Below, piece after piece: positions 9,433-18,506 of a DNA stretch of 37,793 bases. The notes beneath the pieces were generated by a model that did no database searches, was not told the origin of the DNA, and saw only the letters and a program-made list of their open reading frames with translations. This DNA is from Chlorobiaceae bacterium (lineage in GTDB: Bacteria > Bacteroidota > Chlorobiia > Chlorobiales > Chlorobiaceae): the NCBI GenBank assembly GCA_013335405.1, contig JAAXVR010000027.1:1-37793 (forward strand). Reading direction: 5' to 3'. The position numbers and the translations under genes were made by a program. Within the stretch, counting starts at the first letter, position 1. Each line of letters begins with the position of its first letter.

Positions 9433-10713
9433 ATGGGGCAGGGCAGGAACAGGAAAAACAGTCCGATAAAGACCATCATCGTTACGGGTACGGCGGGATT
9501 TCTTATTGTCATCGCCGGCACGGCCGGGTTTCTTCTTATTCAGTCAAAGATGCTTGAAAAAGTTGAAGCCATGCAACAATGCTACCTTGACCTCGTCGAT
9601 TTCAGAGGAAAGCTCAATGAGTTCGATCTGTGCAGGAAGGCTGACGAAAAAAACGGACGAGACACCCTGGAATTGACCGCAAAGGAAAACCATCAACCGG
9701 CAATGCTGCGATTCATGGAAGGGAAACTGGCCCTGGAGTTGAAAAAAGCCGGCATTGCGCCTCTGCCCCCCCTGATCGTGAACAAGGAGGGAAACCTTGT
9801 CCCCTTGACAGGCGAGAATTTCGAAACATTCAGGGCGGCTTTGCAGAACTCGATCGAAACGGCAAGAAGCAAATCGGCGGAAACGACCGCCGGGCTTGTC
9901 ACTGTCAACCAGTATTTTCTTTTTTTTATTCTTGCACTGCTTCTTGCCCTGAGCCTTACGGCAGGATGGCAGCTGCACCTCAATTACAGGCAGACCCTCA
10001 TCCCCCTTGCTCAGCTTGCCGAACAGATGAAGCTTCTGAACCGTAACATACCGGAAAGTATACACGATACAGCCGAAGAGATAAAAAAAGAACTTGCCGA
10101 AGCATCGCGGTCAAGTGACATAACCCAGATTACCGAATCCATCATGGATTTTTTTGCGGAGATCGAGGCAAAAAACAAAAAACTCGATGAAATAAATATT
10201 CGCGATGAAAAAACGAACCTGTTCAATTACCGCCATTTCAAGGAACATCTCATCACGGAAATAGAACGGGCAAAACTGACCGGCAGCAAGGTTTCGCTGG
10301 CAATGATCGATATCGATCATTTCAAGCTTTACAATGACAAAAACGGACACATAGCGGGAGACCTGGTATTGAAGCATATGGCTGACCTTATCGCATCCCA
10401 GTGTCGCACTTCGGATATCCCCGCAAGGTTCGGCGGGGAAGAGTTTGCCCTCCTTTTTCCAAAAACGGATTCGGAGACTGCAAGTGAAATTGCCGAACGC
10501 CTTCGCAGGGTCATAGGAGCCGAGCCCTTTGAAAACGAAGAAGACCAGCCCGCCGGCCAGCTTACGGTCAGCGCCGGAATCGCAACGTTTCCGTATGATG
10601 CTTCAGAATGGCATTCTCTTGTCAACAATGCCGACAGGGCACTCTATGCCGCCAAATCGTCAGGCCGCAATACCGTTGTGGCCTTTGCATCCATGAACCG
10701 TGAGATCGGTTGA
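9433..10713 (+). CDS. Membrane diguanylate cyclase (GGDEF domain)
   Basis: The 426-residue protein has two membrane segments (about 14-37 and 160-180) bracketing a periplasmic domain of about 120 residues. A short linker and a GGDEF domain (about 257-420) follow. The active site reads GGEEF (334-338), a functional variant, and RTSD (325-328) lies five residues before it, as in the inhibitory I-site. The metal-binding segment MIDIDHFKLYND and the HIAGD-LVLKHMA segment are conserved. It should make cyclic di-GMP and be product-inhibited. The periplasmic part does not match a sensor domain I recognise. The preceding gene encodes a phosphate-binding-like lipoprotein that could deliver the signal; this pairing is an inference from gene order. 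Confidence 0.93.
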   Translation: MGQGRNRKNSPIKTIIVTGTAGFLIVIAGTAGFLLIQSKMLEKVEAMQQCYLDLVDFRGKLNEFDLCRKADEKNGRDTLELTAKENHQPAMLRFMEGKLALELKKAGIAPLPPLIVNKEGNLVPLTGENFETFRAALQNSIETARSKSAETTAGLVTVNQYFLFFILALLLALSLTAGWQLHLNYRQTLIPLAQLAEQMKLLNRNIPESIHDTAEEIKKELAEASRSSDITQITESIMDFFAEIEAKNKKLDEINIRDEKTNLFNYRHFKEHLITEIERAKLTGSKVSLAMIDIDHFKLYNDKNGHIAGDLVLKHMADLIASQCRTSDIPARFGGEEFALLFPKTDSETASEIAERLRRVIGAEPFENEEDQPAGQLTVSAGIATFPYDASEWHSLVNNADRALYAAKSSGRNTVVAFASMNREIG

Positions 10714-10719
10714 AGGCTC

Positions 10720-11985
10720 ATGAAAACAGAATTGTATATTGCCAGGCGTTTTGCATTCCGGCAGCGCTCTTCATCCAAACCCACGTTCATCGTTCTTGCC
10801 TCCATCATCGGAATCGCGGTCGGAACAGCAGCACTTATCCTGACACTCTCCATCGTCAAGGGTTTTGCGGACAGCGTCGAACGTAAACTGATAAGCTTCA
10901 CTTCCCATCTCCAGGTACGGCAGCCTGACGAACAGCTGTTCCAGGAGAGCCGTTACGTAATTTCGAAGATAAAAGCCGACAGGAATGTCAGGGACGCCTA
11001 TCCTTTTATTGAAAAAAGTTTCGTTATGCGCAGCCGCATGCCTGATGGGGATTACCGCAGCAAACCGGTAATCCTGAGAGGTATGGGAGAACTTCAGCGC
11101 ACGTCATTTCTCTCGAAATTTCTCGTAGGCGGAAAAACGGTTGCGGAAACAGGCGGAAAGGAAATATCTCTTTTTGCAGGCAAAACACTTGCCGACAACC
11201 TCGGACTCGGAGTGGGAAACAAAGTCCTTCTTGTGGGCCTGGATAACAGTTCGGAGGGAGCAAGGATCGTATCTGGCAATCGGAGTATCATTGACCTTCT
11301 CTCTTCGCTCGATCTGGAAATCGGTACCGTCAGAGGGATTTACGAAACAGGCCTGCAGGAGGGATTTGACGAAACAGTCGTCTTCTGTGATCTCGGTACC
11401 CTGCAGAAACGTTTCAGCCCCATGGCGATCAGCGGTTACGATGCTGACGTGAAGGATATCACGAAACTGCCGGCAACCGTAAAACGACTCTCCGACATAC
11501 TCGGATATCCTTTTTATGCCTACACTGTTTTTGAAAGGTATGCCAATCTGTTCGAATGGCTCAAGCTCCAGAAAAATATCATGCCGCTCCTGATCGTAAC
11601 GATAACGATCGTCGCCGTTTTCAATATCATATCGACACTGCTTGTGCTTATCCTGGAAAAAACAAGAGAGATCGGCATGTTGTGCGCACTCGGACTCGAA
11701 CCTGGTAAAATCAGCAGGATTTTCATGGCCCAGGCGTTCCTGATTTCGTTGGCAGGTATTGCGGCCGGCAACCTTCTCGCCCTGTTCCTCACGCTTTTTG
11801 AACAGCGCGTCCACCTCATCAGGCTACCGGAAAAAAGCTATTTTATAAAATACGTTGCCCTGTTGCTCGACCCGGCAGATTATGCCATTGTTTCATGTTC
11901 CGTCATGGCACTTACCCTGCTTTTCGCATTCATACCAGCCAGGATAGCATCTTCCCTGAAACCGGGAACCGCTCTCGGAACCTGA
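10720..11985 (+). CDS. LolC/LolE-family ABC permease (first of pair)
   Basis: The 421-residue membrane protein begins with a cytoplasmic [15 protein letters not shown], then a membrane segment (about 22-46), a large periplasmic MacB-PCD-like domain, and an FtsX-type C-terminal region with three membrane segments (about 285-305, 330-350 and 375-400). [21 protein letters not shown] is the typical FtsX coupling region. Family knowledge: LolCE with ATPase LolD releases lipoproteins from the inner membrane for transfer to the outer membrane. No lolD is seen next to it. A GAAGG Shine-Dalgarno at 10712-10716, overlapping the stop of the cyclase gene, supports this start and translational coupling. 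Confidence 0.85.
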   Translation: MKTELYIARRFAFRQRSSSKPTFIVLASIIGIAVGTAALILTLSIVKGFADSVERKLISFTSHLQVRQPDEQLFQESRYVISKIKADRNVRDAYPFIEKSFVMRSRMPDGDYRSKPVILRGMGELQRTSFLSKFLVGGKTVAETGGKEISLFAGKTLADNLGLGVGNKVLLVGLDNSSEGARIVSGNRSIIDLLSSLDLEIGTVRGIYETGLQEGFDETVVFCDLGTLQKRFSPMAISGYDADVKDITKLPATVKRLSDILGYPFYAYTVFERYANLFEWLKLQKNIMPLLIVTITIVAVFNIISTLLVLILEKTREIGMLCALGLEPGKISRIFMAQAFLISLAGIAAGNLLALFLTLFEQRVHLIRLPEKSYFIKYVALLLDPADYAIVSCSVMALTLLFAFIPARIASSLKPGTALGT

Positions 11986-11996
11986 AACGATATTCC

Positions 11997-13247
11997 ATGA
12001 AAACCGGATTATGGATAGCGAGGCGATTCAGCTTTGCACGAAAACGATTCAGGATCATCAATGTCATATCCGCGATAAGCCTTGCCGGAATCGTCACGGG
12101 TGTTTCCACGCTTCTTGTCGTCATGAGCGTGCTGAACGGTTTCCAGAAACTGGCGCGCGACCTTTTCACAACGATTGAAAGCCCTGTCCAGATTGTTCCG
12201 TTCGGGAAAAAAGGAATATTCCTTCCGGATACTCTGCTTCACGCGATTCGATCGATGGATGTTGTCGGTGAAGCCGAGCCCTATGCAGAAGGAGAAGCCG
12301 TTCTGGCTGCCGGGGACAAAAGCGAACTGGTCATGGTCAAAGGCATCACCGATCAGTCCCACAGGAAGCTCGTGAAGGATATCCGGGCATCGGACCCGTT
12401 ATTTCAGGGCGAGACTCTTTCTGCCGGGCAGCAATTGGCCTTGAGAACAAACCTCTCCCCCCTGAAGCCGGTAAAAATTTTCAGTCCCGAACTCATATCG
12501 CTCGGCCTTGAATCTCTTTCAGATCCTTACTTGCTGCCGGCGCTGGAAATCCCGCAAAGCTCCATATCGTCGGTCTTCTCAGTACAGCGGATGTTCGACG
12601 ATCGTTATCTGCTTACCTCGGATATGTTCGCGCAGAAAATCCTGCTGTTCGAAAGAGGGGAGTATTCCGGTATCGATATCTGGCCGGAAAAGGGAATATC
12701 GAATCGCAGGCTTGAACAGCGAATCCGTGCATGGCTGGCCGTGAGTCCGATGAAGAATACCTTCAGGGTGAGAACCCTCGAAGACAAATACAGAGCCATT
12801 TTTACGGTCATGCAGCTTGAAAAATGGGTGAGCTTCAGCGTGCTGATGCTCATCGTTCTGGTAGCGGCATTGAGCCTTACCGGATCCCTGGCCATGACCG
12901 CTATCGATAAACAACGCGAGTTGTTTTACCTGCGATGCCTCGGGCTGGAAAAACCGCAGTTCATGGCGATTTTCATTATCCAGGGCGGGATGACCGGCAT
13001 AGCCGGCACGGCAGCCGGCTCTGTTATCGCATGGGGAATCTGCAGGCTCCAGGAACTCTACGGTCTCGTCCAGTTGCCCTCGAAAAACGCATTTCTTATA
13101 TCGTCATACCCTGTAAGCATGCATGCCGGTGATTTTATCACCGTCGGCGTTACGGCCGTCTTGCTCTGCATTGCTGTAAGCCTCTATCCGGCGAGAAAAG
13201 CGGCTCTTATTGCCACAAGCCGTTCGCTTGACGTGAAAACCAACTGA
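11997..13247 (+). CDS. LolC/LolE-family ABC permease (second of pair)
   Basis: The 416-residue protein has the same architecture as its upstream neighbour: N-terminus [15 protein letters not shown], a membrane segment (about 22-46), a periplasmic domain, then three membrane segments and the FtsX-like region [20 protein letters not shown]. The frame stays open 34 codons upstream into the previous gene, but the ATG at 11997 gives the N-terminus shared with the paralogue, so I use it. The two genes are 11 bp apart and look like an ancient duplication that would form a heterodimeric permease. The ATPase must be encoded elsewhere. It ends the four-gene run and converges on a GNAT gene. Confidence 0.85.
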   Translation: MKTGLWIARRFSFARKRFRIINVISAISLAGIVTGVSTLLVVMSVLNGFQKLARDLFTTIESPVQIVPFGKKGIFLPDTLLHAIRSMDVVGEAEPYAEGEAVLAAGDKSELVMVKGITDQSHRKLVKDIRASDPLFQGETLSAGQQLALRTNLSPLKPVKIFSPELISLGLESLSDPYLLPALEIPQSSISSVFSVQRMFDDRYLLTSDMFAQKILLFERGEYSGIDIWPEKGISNRRLEQRIRAWLAVSPMKNTFRVRTLEDKYRAIFTVMQLEKWVSFSVLMLIVLVAALSLTGSLAMTAIDKQRELFYLRCLGLEKPQFMAIFIIQGGMTGIAGTAAGSVIAWGICRLQELYGLVQLPSKNAFLISSYPVSMHAGDFITVGVTAVLLCIAVSLYPARKAALIATSRSLDVKTN

Positions 13248-13280
13248 AAATGATCTCCTTTCGGGAATGCCTTGTTCAGT

Positions 13281-13733
13281 TCATTCGAGTTGTTTTCTGA
13301 ATACAATCATATCTGATTTTACAAATCCCTTCGATGCATAGACTCTGTGAGCCGCAACGTTATCCGTATCAGTAAGAAGGGTGATACGGCCGAAACCCGC
13401 ATCGATGGCATATTCGATTGCGGAATCGATGAGAAGGGAGCCGATACCCCTCTTTCTCCATGCCGGCGATACGATCAAGTCTTCGAGAATTGCGACCTTC
13501 TGTCCAAGAAAGGTGCTGATCGTGAAGAGCAGCATAACCATGCCCTGAACTTTCCCTTCTATTTCACAGACAATAATCATTCCGGTTTCAGGATTGTCAA
13601 GGACCAGCGATATTCCTTCTGTCTGCCTCTTCGGATCGGCGGTAAACTCCCGCTCCTGGTTGAAGAGAATGCCGAGAAGTTCCGTACAGGCCGGCAGATC
13701 GGAAGACAATGCTTTTCTTGTTATGGGCGCCAT
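13281..13733 (-). CDS. GNAT-family N-acetyltransferase
   Basis: The 150-residue protein covers a complete GNAT fold. Motif A reads LIVSPAWRKRGIGSLLI, with the R-x-x-G-x-G/A acetyl-CoA pyrophosphate loop (RKRGIG). Motif B is represented by NVAAHRVYASKGF near the C-terminus. The acetyl acceptor cannot be told from the sequence. It is a single minus-strand gene between the LolC-like gene (convergent, 33-bp gap) and the Gdt1-like gene (divergent, 207-bp gap). Confidence 0.85.
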   Translation of the reverse strand: MAPITRKALSSDLPACTELLGILFNQEREFTADPKRQTEGISLVLDNPETGMIIVCEIEGKVQGMVMLLFTISTFLGQKVAILEDLIVSPAWRKRGIGSLLIDSAIEYAIDAGFGRITLLTDTDNVAAHRVYASKGFVKSDMIVFRKQLE

Positions 13734-13940
13734 CGCTGCTGATTATTGTGGTTATTCAGGAAATGCCATTCGTATGGTCAGGGATGATAACACTTACGGT
13801 TCATGGCAGACGTTTTTTTTTGCTTATACGCACATCTTCGCCTATACTTGTGATGCTTTTCAAGCATCGGGACCCCGGACTCATCGAAGAATTTGATAGT
13901 GTTCCGGTATCTGAAAAAAATAATTGATATCCTTTTTTTC

Positions 13941-14594
13941 ATGGATGCATTCTGGCTTTCGCTGGCCATGATTTTTCTTGCCGAACTTGGCGATAAAACC
14001 CAGCTCGTTGCCCTCACGCTTGCAACCTGTTACAATACCGGGGTTGTCTTGTGGGGAATTTTCTGGGCGACGCTTGCCGTACATGTTTTTTCGGCTGGTA
14101 TCGGATGGTTCATCGGTGGCAGACTGCCGCTTGAATGGATAAATTTCGTGGCCGGGATCGCTTTTGTCGCTTTCGGGTTCTGGACCCTGAGAGGAGACAG
14201 GATCGATGATGAGGAGGAAAGCTGCAAAACAACGATTCATCCGTTCTGGATTGTTTTTTCGACGTTTTTCATGGCTGAGCTCGGCGACAAGACCATGCTC
14301 TCCACCGTCACGCTTGCTTCGACGAAACCGTTCCTGCCGGTATGGCTTGGCTCGACACTGGGGATGGTACTTTCAGACGGGCTGGCAATCATCCTGGGAA
14401 AAATGCTTCATGCGAAACTGCCGGAAAAATCGATAAAAATCGGTGCTTCGATTATCTTTTTCATTTTCGGTGCTTACAGCATGTATGAAGGCGGAGCATC
14501 CTTCGGAACAGGAATATGGATCGCCGCCGCATTATTGATAGCAGTCACCGGTTATTTTTTCCTCCGCGGAGCGCATTCCCTGTCGAAGCGGTAG
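13941..14594 (+). CDS. Gdt1/TMEM165 (UPF0016) family cation transporter
   Basis: The 217-residue integral membrane protein contains the family-defining E-x-G-D-K-T/S motif twice (ELGDKT at 15-20 and 113-118), one per pseudo-symmetric half, with a short acidic linker between halves ([11 protein letters not shown]). Family knowledge: these proteins export Mn2+ or Ca2+ from the cytosol; bacterial relatives include manganese exporters. The ATG at 13941 puts the first motif at the expected distance from the N-terminus, so the 16-codon upstream extension is rejected. The stop lies 11 bp from the convergent ATPase gene. I looked for a manganese riboswitch upstream and did not find one. Confidence 0.9.
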   Translation: MDAFWLSLAMIFLAELGDKTQLVALTLATCYNTGVVLWGIFWATLAVHVFSAGIGWFIGGRLPLEWINFVAGIAFVAFGFWTLRGDRIDDEEESCKTTIHPFWIVFSTFFMAELGDKTMLSTVTLASTKPFLPVWLGSTLGMVLSDGLAIILGKMLHAKLPEKSIKIGASIIFFIFGAYSMYEGGASFGTGIWIAAALLIAVTGYFFLRGAHSLSKR

Positions 14595-14605
14595 TCCATC
14601 GCCGT

Positions 14606-17218
14606 TCAGGATTTTGCCGCACCCGTTTCGTATGCCGGAACGATAAAAGTACTTTCACCGGCATTTCCTGCATAGGATATCCGCCAGAAAGGAAGCCATG
14701 CAAGCGCAACGAAATTGACGCTGATATCGCTTTTTCTCGGAGCGATCTCTTCGGTACCGGTACCTTCCTCCAGCCTTTCCCATTGCCGCGATATCTCTTC
14801 AGCTGACTCTTTCATTTCGGCGCTGCACCTCTCGATCTCCTCATTGATGTTCAGGAGCGATTCATGCGATTCCTCGACATCCTCCCGGGCATTTGCCGTC
14901 ATCCGCCTATTACCGATAGCGCTGCTGACAGCCCTCGAGCTTTTCCTCCCGAGAAACAGCCCGAGAACAGTTTCCCCGATGCCGACGAGTTCCCGGGTTT
15001 TCCGGCTCCGGTGCTCGGCTTCGTCCCTGGCCAACTCCCTCTCTTCGCGTTCGGCGCGGTCCCGCAACTTGTCGATACGTGGTTTGAATTTCTTCTCGAG
15101 TGCATCGATTTCATCATCTCTTTTTTCTCTTGCAGCCTGATGAAGGCGTATCCGAAAATCCCTTTCATCTTCTTCCGGAAGCTGGAATAGATCGAGTTCC
15201 TTATGAAAAGCAACCTTGCGACGAGAGTTGTAGTAGAGCCAGTCAGCAAGCCCGTTTCCGAATTCCGAAAGTTTTTTTGGGTTGTTTGCCTGTTCCGGTA
15301 CAGATGCGAAAATCGTTATGCAACCGTTATCAGGAGATTCCGGAGAGTTCATAAGATGGTTATTGTTTGTAAAAAGCCTTTCGGCTGCGTTCCAGTCCGG
15401 TTTCGAAAGAGTGGCGGTAAATGACTGAAAAACCATCAGGAAATCCTCCTGCTCGTTGACTTGCAGCTTCCGGTCTGAAAACATGACCGATGCAGCCCCA
15501 AGAACCGATGGCTGATAAACGAGCCTGGTTTCGAAAATACGGGTCGCCACACCTTTCTGCCGTGCCAGTTCCTGCTCTGCTCTGTCTGACAATACGGAAA
15601 CACGAAGAAACACCTGTTTCATGCCGGGATCGAGAACCGGCGGTAATTCGCTGAAACCTGTCGGAAGAGCTTGTGTACCGGAAACCTGCGATGTCCCGGG
15701 TTCAACGTCTTTCACTCGTTGTCCGCTGAAGGGTTCAGTGTCGGCGGGTACAGATGCATGAGCATGCGGAGATGATTCTTTGGAAAAGTTCTTTTTTCGG
15801 CCTTTCATGAGCTGCTGTATCTGAGGCCTGGTCATTGGTCCGGAAAGATAGCTCATAGCCCAGCGTGTCTGGAAAATTACCGGCCGATCCTCATGGACGT
15901 TATGCATCAGAAAAACCCTGTTGCCGAGCTGGCTTATGAGACTGTCGTAATCGATATCGCCGCTTCCCCCGGCTTCCGCAATCGCGCTTTTCAATCCTTC
16001 GAGTACGCGCATTTTGTCGCGTTCGGCCTGCAGTTTTCCGATAAACCATGTACCTGTGTTCGTCAGGCCTTTATAATCGAGATCGACCGGGTTCTGGGTG
16101 ACCAGAACGCATCCCACTCCGAAAGCTCGTGCCTGTTTGAGAAGGGTGAGCAGAGGCCTTTTTGATGACGGCTCGGCAACAGGGGGAAGAAAGCCGAATA
16201 CCTCATCGAAATAAAGCAGTGCGCGGAGGCTCGATGTTCCTGACTGGGCCCTCACCCATGTCAGGAGGTTTTCAAGCAGGAGGGTGACAAAAAACATCCT
16301 TTCCGTGTCGCTCAGATGGGCAAGATAACAGATGCTCACCCTGGGCTTGCCTTCAGGCGTGTACAGCAGCATGGAAATATCCAGTGGATCTCCGGAAAGC
16401 CAGCTTTGGAATGAAGGTGAGGCAAGGATCGTGTTGAATGAAATGGCGAGCTCGAAACGCTCCTTCTCCGGGAAAAAGGTATCGATATCGAACACGCCTA
16501 TCTGGCGCATCGGGGGTTTCTGTACCGACATGATAAGCGAAGAGAGATCAAGGTCATGTCCTTCTTTCCAGAAATGTTCAAAAATACCAGAAAGAAGTAT
16601 CGCTTCACGACTTCTCACGGGATCAGCATCGAGACCCGCGAGTCCGAGCAGGGCAGTAACGGTTCCGGAGATTCGTTCGCGGACAGTCTCGGCATGTTCT
16701 TCAAAATTCAGCCCTGCAGGTGCTTTGAGGCTGCCGAGGATACTCAGGGGTACTCCGGATTCCGATCCGGGGGTATATATGGTATAATCGGCAGATTCCT
16801 TGAGCTTCCTTAACCGGTCAGGTCCCATACCCCAGTCAGCGAGCCCGTTTTTCCATAATTCGGCTGTAGCAGAGGCAAATTCATCCGCCGTTTTTCCTTT
16901 TCGTTCAGCATCATCCTCGTTGATCCATGGCCGGAAATCTTCGGCATTCAGATCGGGAAACTGAAGGAGCATATTGGTCATGTCGCCTTTCGGATCAATA
17001 AGCAGTACCGGAATCCTGTCCAGTACCGCTTCTTCGAGAAGGCCTATACAGAGACCGGTCTTGCCGCTGCCTGTCATCCCTACACAAACGGCATGCGTGG
17101 TGAGGTCCCTCGCGTCGTAATAAAGAGCTTTATCTGTACGGGCACCTTTGGCAGGATCATACTCCGCACCGAGATAGAATGAACCGAGTTTTTCTTCGGG
17201 TGGCTGCATGGATTCCAT
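14606..17218 (-). CDS. HerA/DUF87-like ATPase with coiled-coil C-terminal region
   Basis: The 870-residue soluble protein has an N-terminal P-loop GMTGSGKT (48-55) followed by LLIDPKGDM, as in the HerA/FtsK/VirB4 class that uses 'DPKGD' after strand 2. A Walker B-like LLYFDEVFGFLPP lies in the middle, followed by a sensor-type LVTQNPVDLDYKG. The C-terminal third is highly charged and predicted coiled coil (KKFKPRIDKLRDRAEREERE and on), ending in a small beta-rich tail. This is the 'ATP-binding protein' type with a bipolar-helicase-like core; no nurA, mre11 or other repair gene adjoins it. The ATG at 17218 (MESMQPPEEK) gives a sensible N-terminus; the 49-codon upstream extension is Cys-rich and unlikely. 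The cellular role is unknown. Confidence 0.75.
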   Translation of the reverse strand: MESMQPPEEKLGSFYLGAEYDPAKGARTDKALYYDARDLTTHAVCVGMTGSGKTGLCIGLLEEAVLDRIPVLLIDPKGDMTNMLLQFPDLNAEDFRPWINEDDAERKGKTADEFASATAELWKNGLADWGMGPDRLRKLKESADYTIYTPGSESGVPLSILGSLKAPAGLNFEEHAETVRERISGTVTALLGLAGLDADPVRSREAILLSGIFEHFWKEGHDLDLSSLIMSVQKPPMRQIGVFDIDTFFPEKERFELAISFNTILASPSFQSWLSGDPLDISMLLYTPEGKPRVSICYLAHLSDTERMFFVTLLLENLLTWVRAQSGTSSLRALLYFDEVFGFLPPVAEPSSKRPLLTLLKQARAFGVGCVLVTQNPVDLDYKGLTNTGTWFIGKLQAERDKMRVLEGLKSAIAEAGGSGDIDYDSLISQLGNRVFLMHNVHEDRPVIFQTRWAMSYLSGPMTRPQIQQLMKGRKKNFSKESSPHAHASVPADTEPFSGQRVKDVEPGTSQVSGTQALPTGFSELPPVLDPGMKQVFLRVSVLSDRAEQELARQKGVATRIFETRLVYQPSVLGAASVMFSDRKLQVNEQEDFLMVFQSFTATLSKPDWNAAERLFTNNNHLMNSPESPDNGCITIFASVPEQANNPKKLSEFGNGLADWLYYNSRRKVAFHKELDLFQLPEEDERDFRIRLHQAAREKRDDEIDALEKKFKPRIDKLRDRAEREERELARDEAEHRSRKTRELVGIGETVLGLFLGRKSSRAVSSAIGNRRMTANAREDVEESHESLLNINEEIERCSAEMKESAEEISRQWERLEEGTGTEEIAPRKSDISVNFVALAWLPFWRISYAGNAGESTFIVPAYETGAAKS

Positions 17219-17853
17219 TTTTTCGTTGAACTGGAATAGTGAACCGGAATGCTGAAAACAGATAGGTAAAATATACAAACTATCTTCATCCGGGCATTTC
17301 GAGCATGAAAATTGAGTATGATTGTAACAATCCTTAATTATTAAAATCCTGGTAAACCCGCACAAAATATTATATAGCTTTAGCGGCTTTTATGAAGGCT
17401 AAATCGTTCTGTTATTAACATATAAGCAGAAAATAAGTCTAAATCGCATTCGGATAACACAGTTACCGTCAGAAATTTTGTGTCTTGAATTTAAAATAGT
17501 TTCTTATCTTAAAAGTGGAAGATTATCTATAAGAGGCTCCCAACTGAACCCCATTCAGTCTCTTGGATATGAAATTTTTATATACATACTTGTATAAGGT
17601 GCAGCCTTTCTGTTCTGCACGTTTCCTTTCATACACAAAGCTTTGCCAAATTGAGGCTTTGAGAGATTCCTGTACCCGGACAAACCTTTTATTTACAGCC
17701 CATTCTCTTTTCCCCGGAAAGATTTCCGGGCATTTTCCCCTCAATTTCATTTGTAAAGTCGTGGAGGCGGCTATCATTGCCGGTTACATGCCTGGCATTT
17801 GTGCGGCTGATTATTCGCAGAACTATGTTTTAAAAGAATTTAAATCTACGACA
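17219..17853. other. 635-bp AT-rich gap with two hairpins
   Basis: This gap lies between the divergent ATPase gene (minus) and the exported-protein gene (plus). I see no convincing gene in it; an open frame from 17563 runs into the downstream gene but shows no conserved features. Two stem-loops stand out. One is ACTGAA/TTCAGT (17543-17559), extended by AAGAG/CTCTT (17531-17564) around a bulge. The other is CCCGGAAA/TTTCCGGG (17713-17730). Both could belong to a long leader RNA of the downstream gene. Promoters for both genes must lie here but I cannot place them. Confidence 0.5.
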
Positions 17854-18414
17854 ATGAAACAAATATCTGAAAACAGGCAGAAAATAACTGCCGGCTTGTC
17901 ATTCACATTTTTCATGCTGATGATATTCTCGGCGATCAGTTTCATTACTGTGAATGTATCTGCGACACCAACAGTGCGCATTATCGAGCAGAACCTTCCT
18001 TCTGGAGGACACATTAAAAGCTTTGTTTATACTCCCTACGAAAAAGCCTGCTATGATGAGGCATTCCAGGCTGACGTAGAGGGGGAGTCACAGGCGGTCA
18101 AGGCAGCACGTATTTCTTCTGTTCCGAAAGGGGGGATCGTGACAATCAATTTCGAGACCAGAAAGACAAATATCGTCGAAACGGAATCGTGGGTCTACGT
18201 TGTCACCGATGATTCCGGAAAAGAATTGTACCGCAGGCGTGGACTTCCATCAATCGCATCTCCCGGCGGCAGGGATGGCCTGTATAATTTTGATGCCCTT
18301 CTTATTCCTGTGAAGCTCCCTGAATCGTTCCGTATCAACATCATTTCGCGGAGCCAGAATGCTCAGAATGTTTATCAGATTTCGAACGGTCGTTCGGCTA
18401 TGGCAAGTCTGTGA
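17854..18414 (+). CDS. Small exported protein of unknown function
   Basis: The predicted product is 186 residues. A Lys/Arg-containing N-terminus is followed by a hydrophobic stretch (about 14-36) ending in VSATPTV, which looks like a signal peptide cleaved near residues 36-38. The mature part is beta-rich and soluble, with phrases such as GGIVTINFETRKTNIVETESWVYV and LYNFDALLIPVKLPESFRI that suggest a compact sandwich fold. I do not recognise the family. The ATG at 17854 is chosen because it places a standard signal peptide at the N-terminus; the frame is open further upstream. A 24-bp perfect hairpin follows the stop. Confidence 0.65.
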   Translation: MKQISENRQKITAGLSFTFFMLMIFSAISFITVNVSATPTVRIIEQNLPSGGHIKSFVYTPYEKACYDEAFQADVEGESQAVKAARISSVPKGGIVTINFETRKTNIVETESWVYVVTDDSGKELYRRRGLPSIASPGGRDGLYNFDALLIPVKLPESFRINIISRSQNAQNVYQISNGRSAMASL

Positions 18415-18435
18415 AGATGGAGATTCTTTCTTTGT

Positions 18436-18492
18436 AATTTCACCATGAGAAAAGCCCCGCTTGCGATTCGGGGCTTTTCTCATGGTGAAATT
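18436..18492. terminator. 24-bp perfect hairpin, bidirectional terminator
   Basis: The left arm (18436-18459) is exactly complementary to the right arm (18469-18492) around a 9-nt loop. The core is AAAAGCCCC/GGGGCTTTT, so each strand has a GC stem followed by a T-containing arm. It sits between the convergent exported-protein gene and lgt, 15 bp beyond the lgt stop, and should terminate both. The perfect stem is unusually long for an ordinary terminator. Confidence 0.88.
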
Positions 18493-18506
18493 CAGATAAC
18501 AGGAAA

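Noticed and set aside
11104-11814. 236-codon minus-strand frame inside the first LolC/E-like gene
   Set aside because: It is fully contained in a well-supported membrane protein gene on the other strand; the translation is a charged, low-complexity shadow.
13242-13281. AACTGAA/TTCAGTT inverted repeat between the LolC-like and GNAT genes
   Set aside because: It has arms of only 7 bp separated by 26 bp with no T-run; this is likely by chance.
13734-13940. Possible yybP-ykoY manganese riboswitch before the Gdt1-like gene
   Set aside because: The gap is the right size, but I could not find the conserved loop sequences or the paired stems of that riboswitch.
17523-17777. Minus-strand 84-codon frame in the long gap
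   Set aside because: It has no conserved pattern or ribosome-binding site, and spans two hairpins; the composition looks like translated non-coding DNA.
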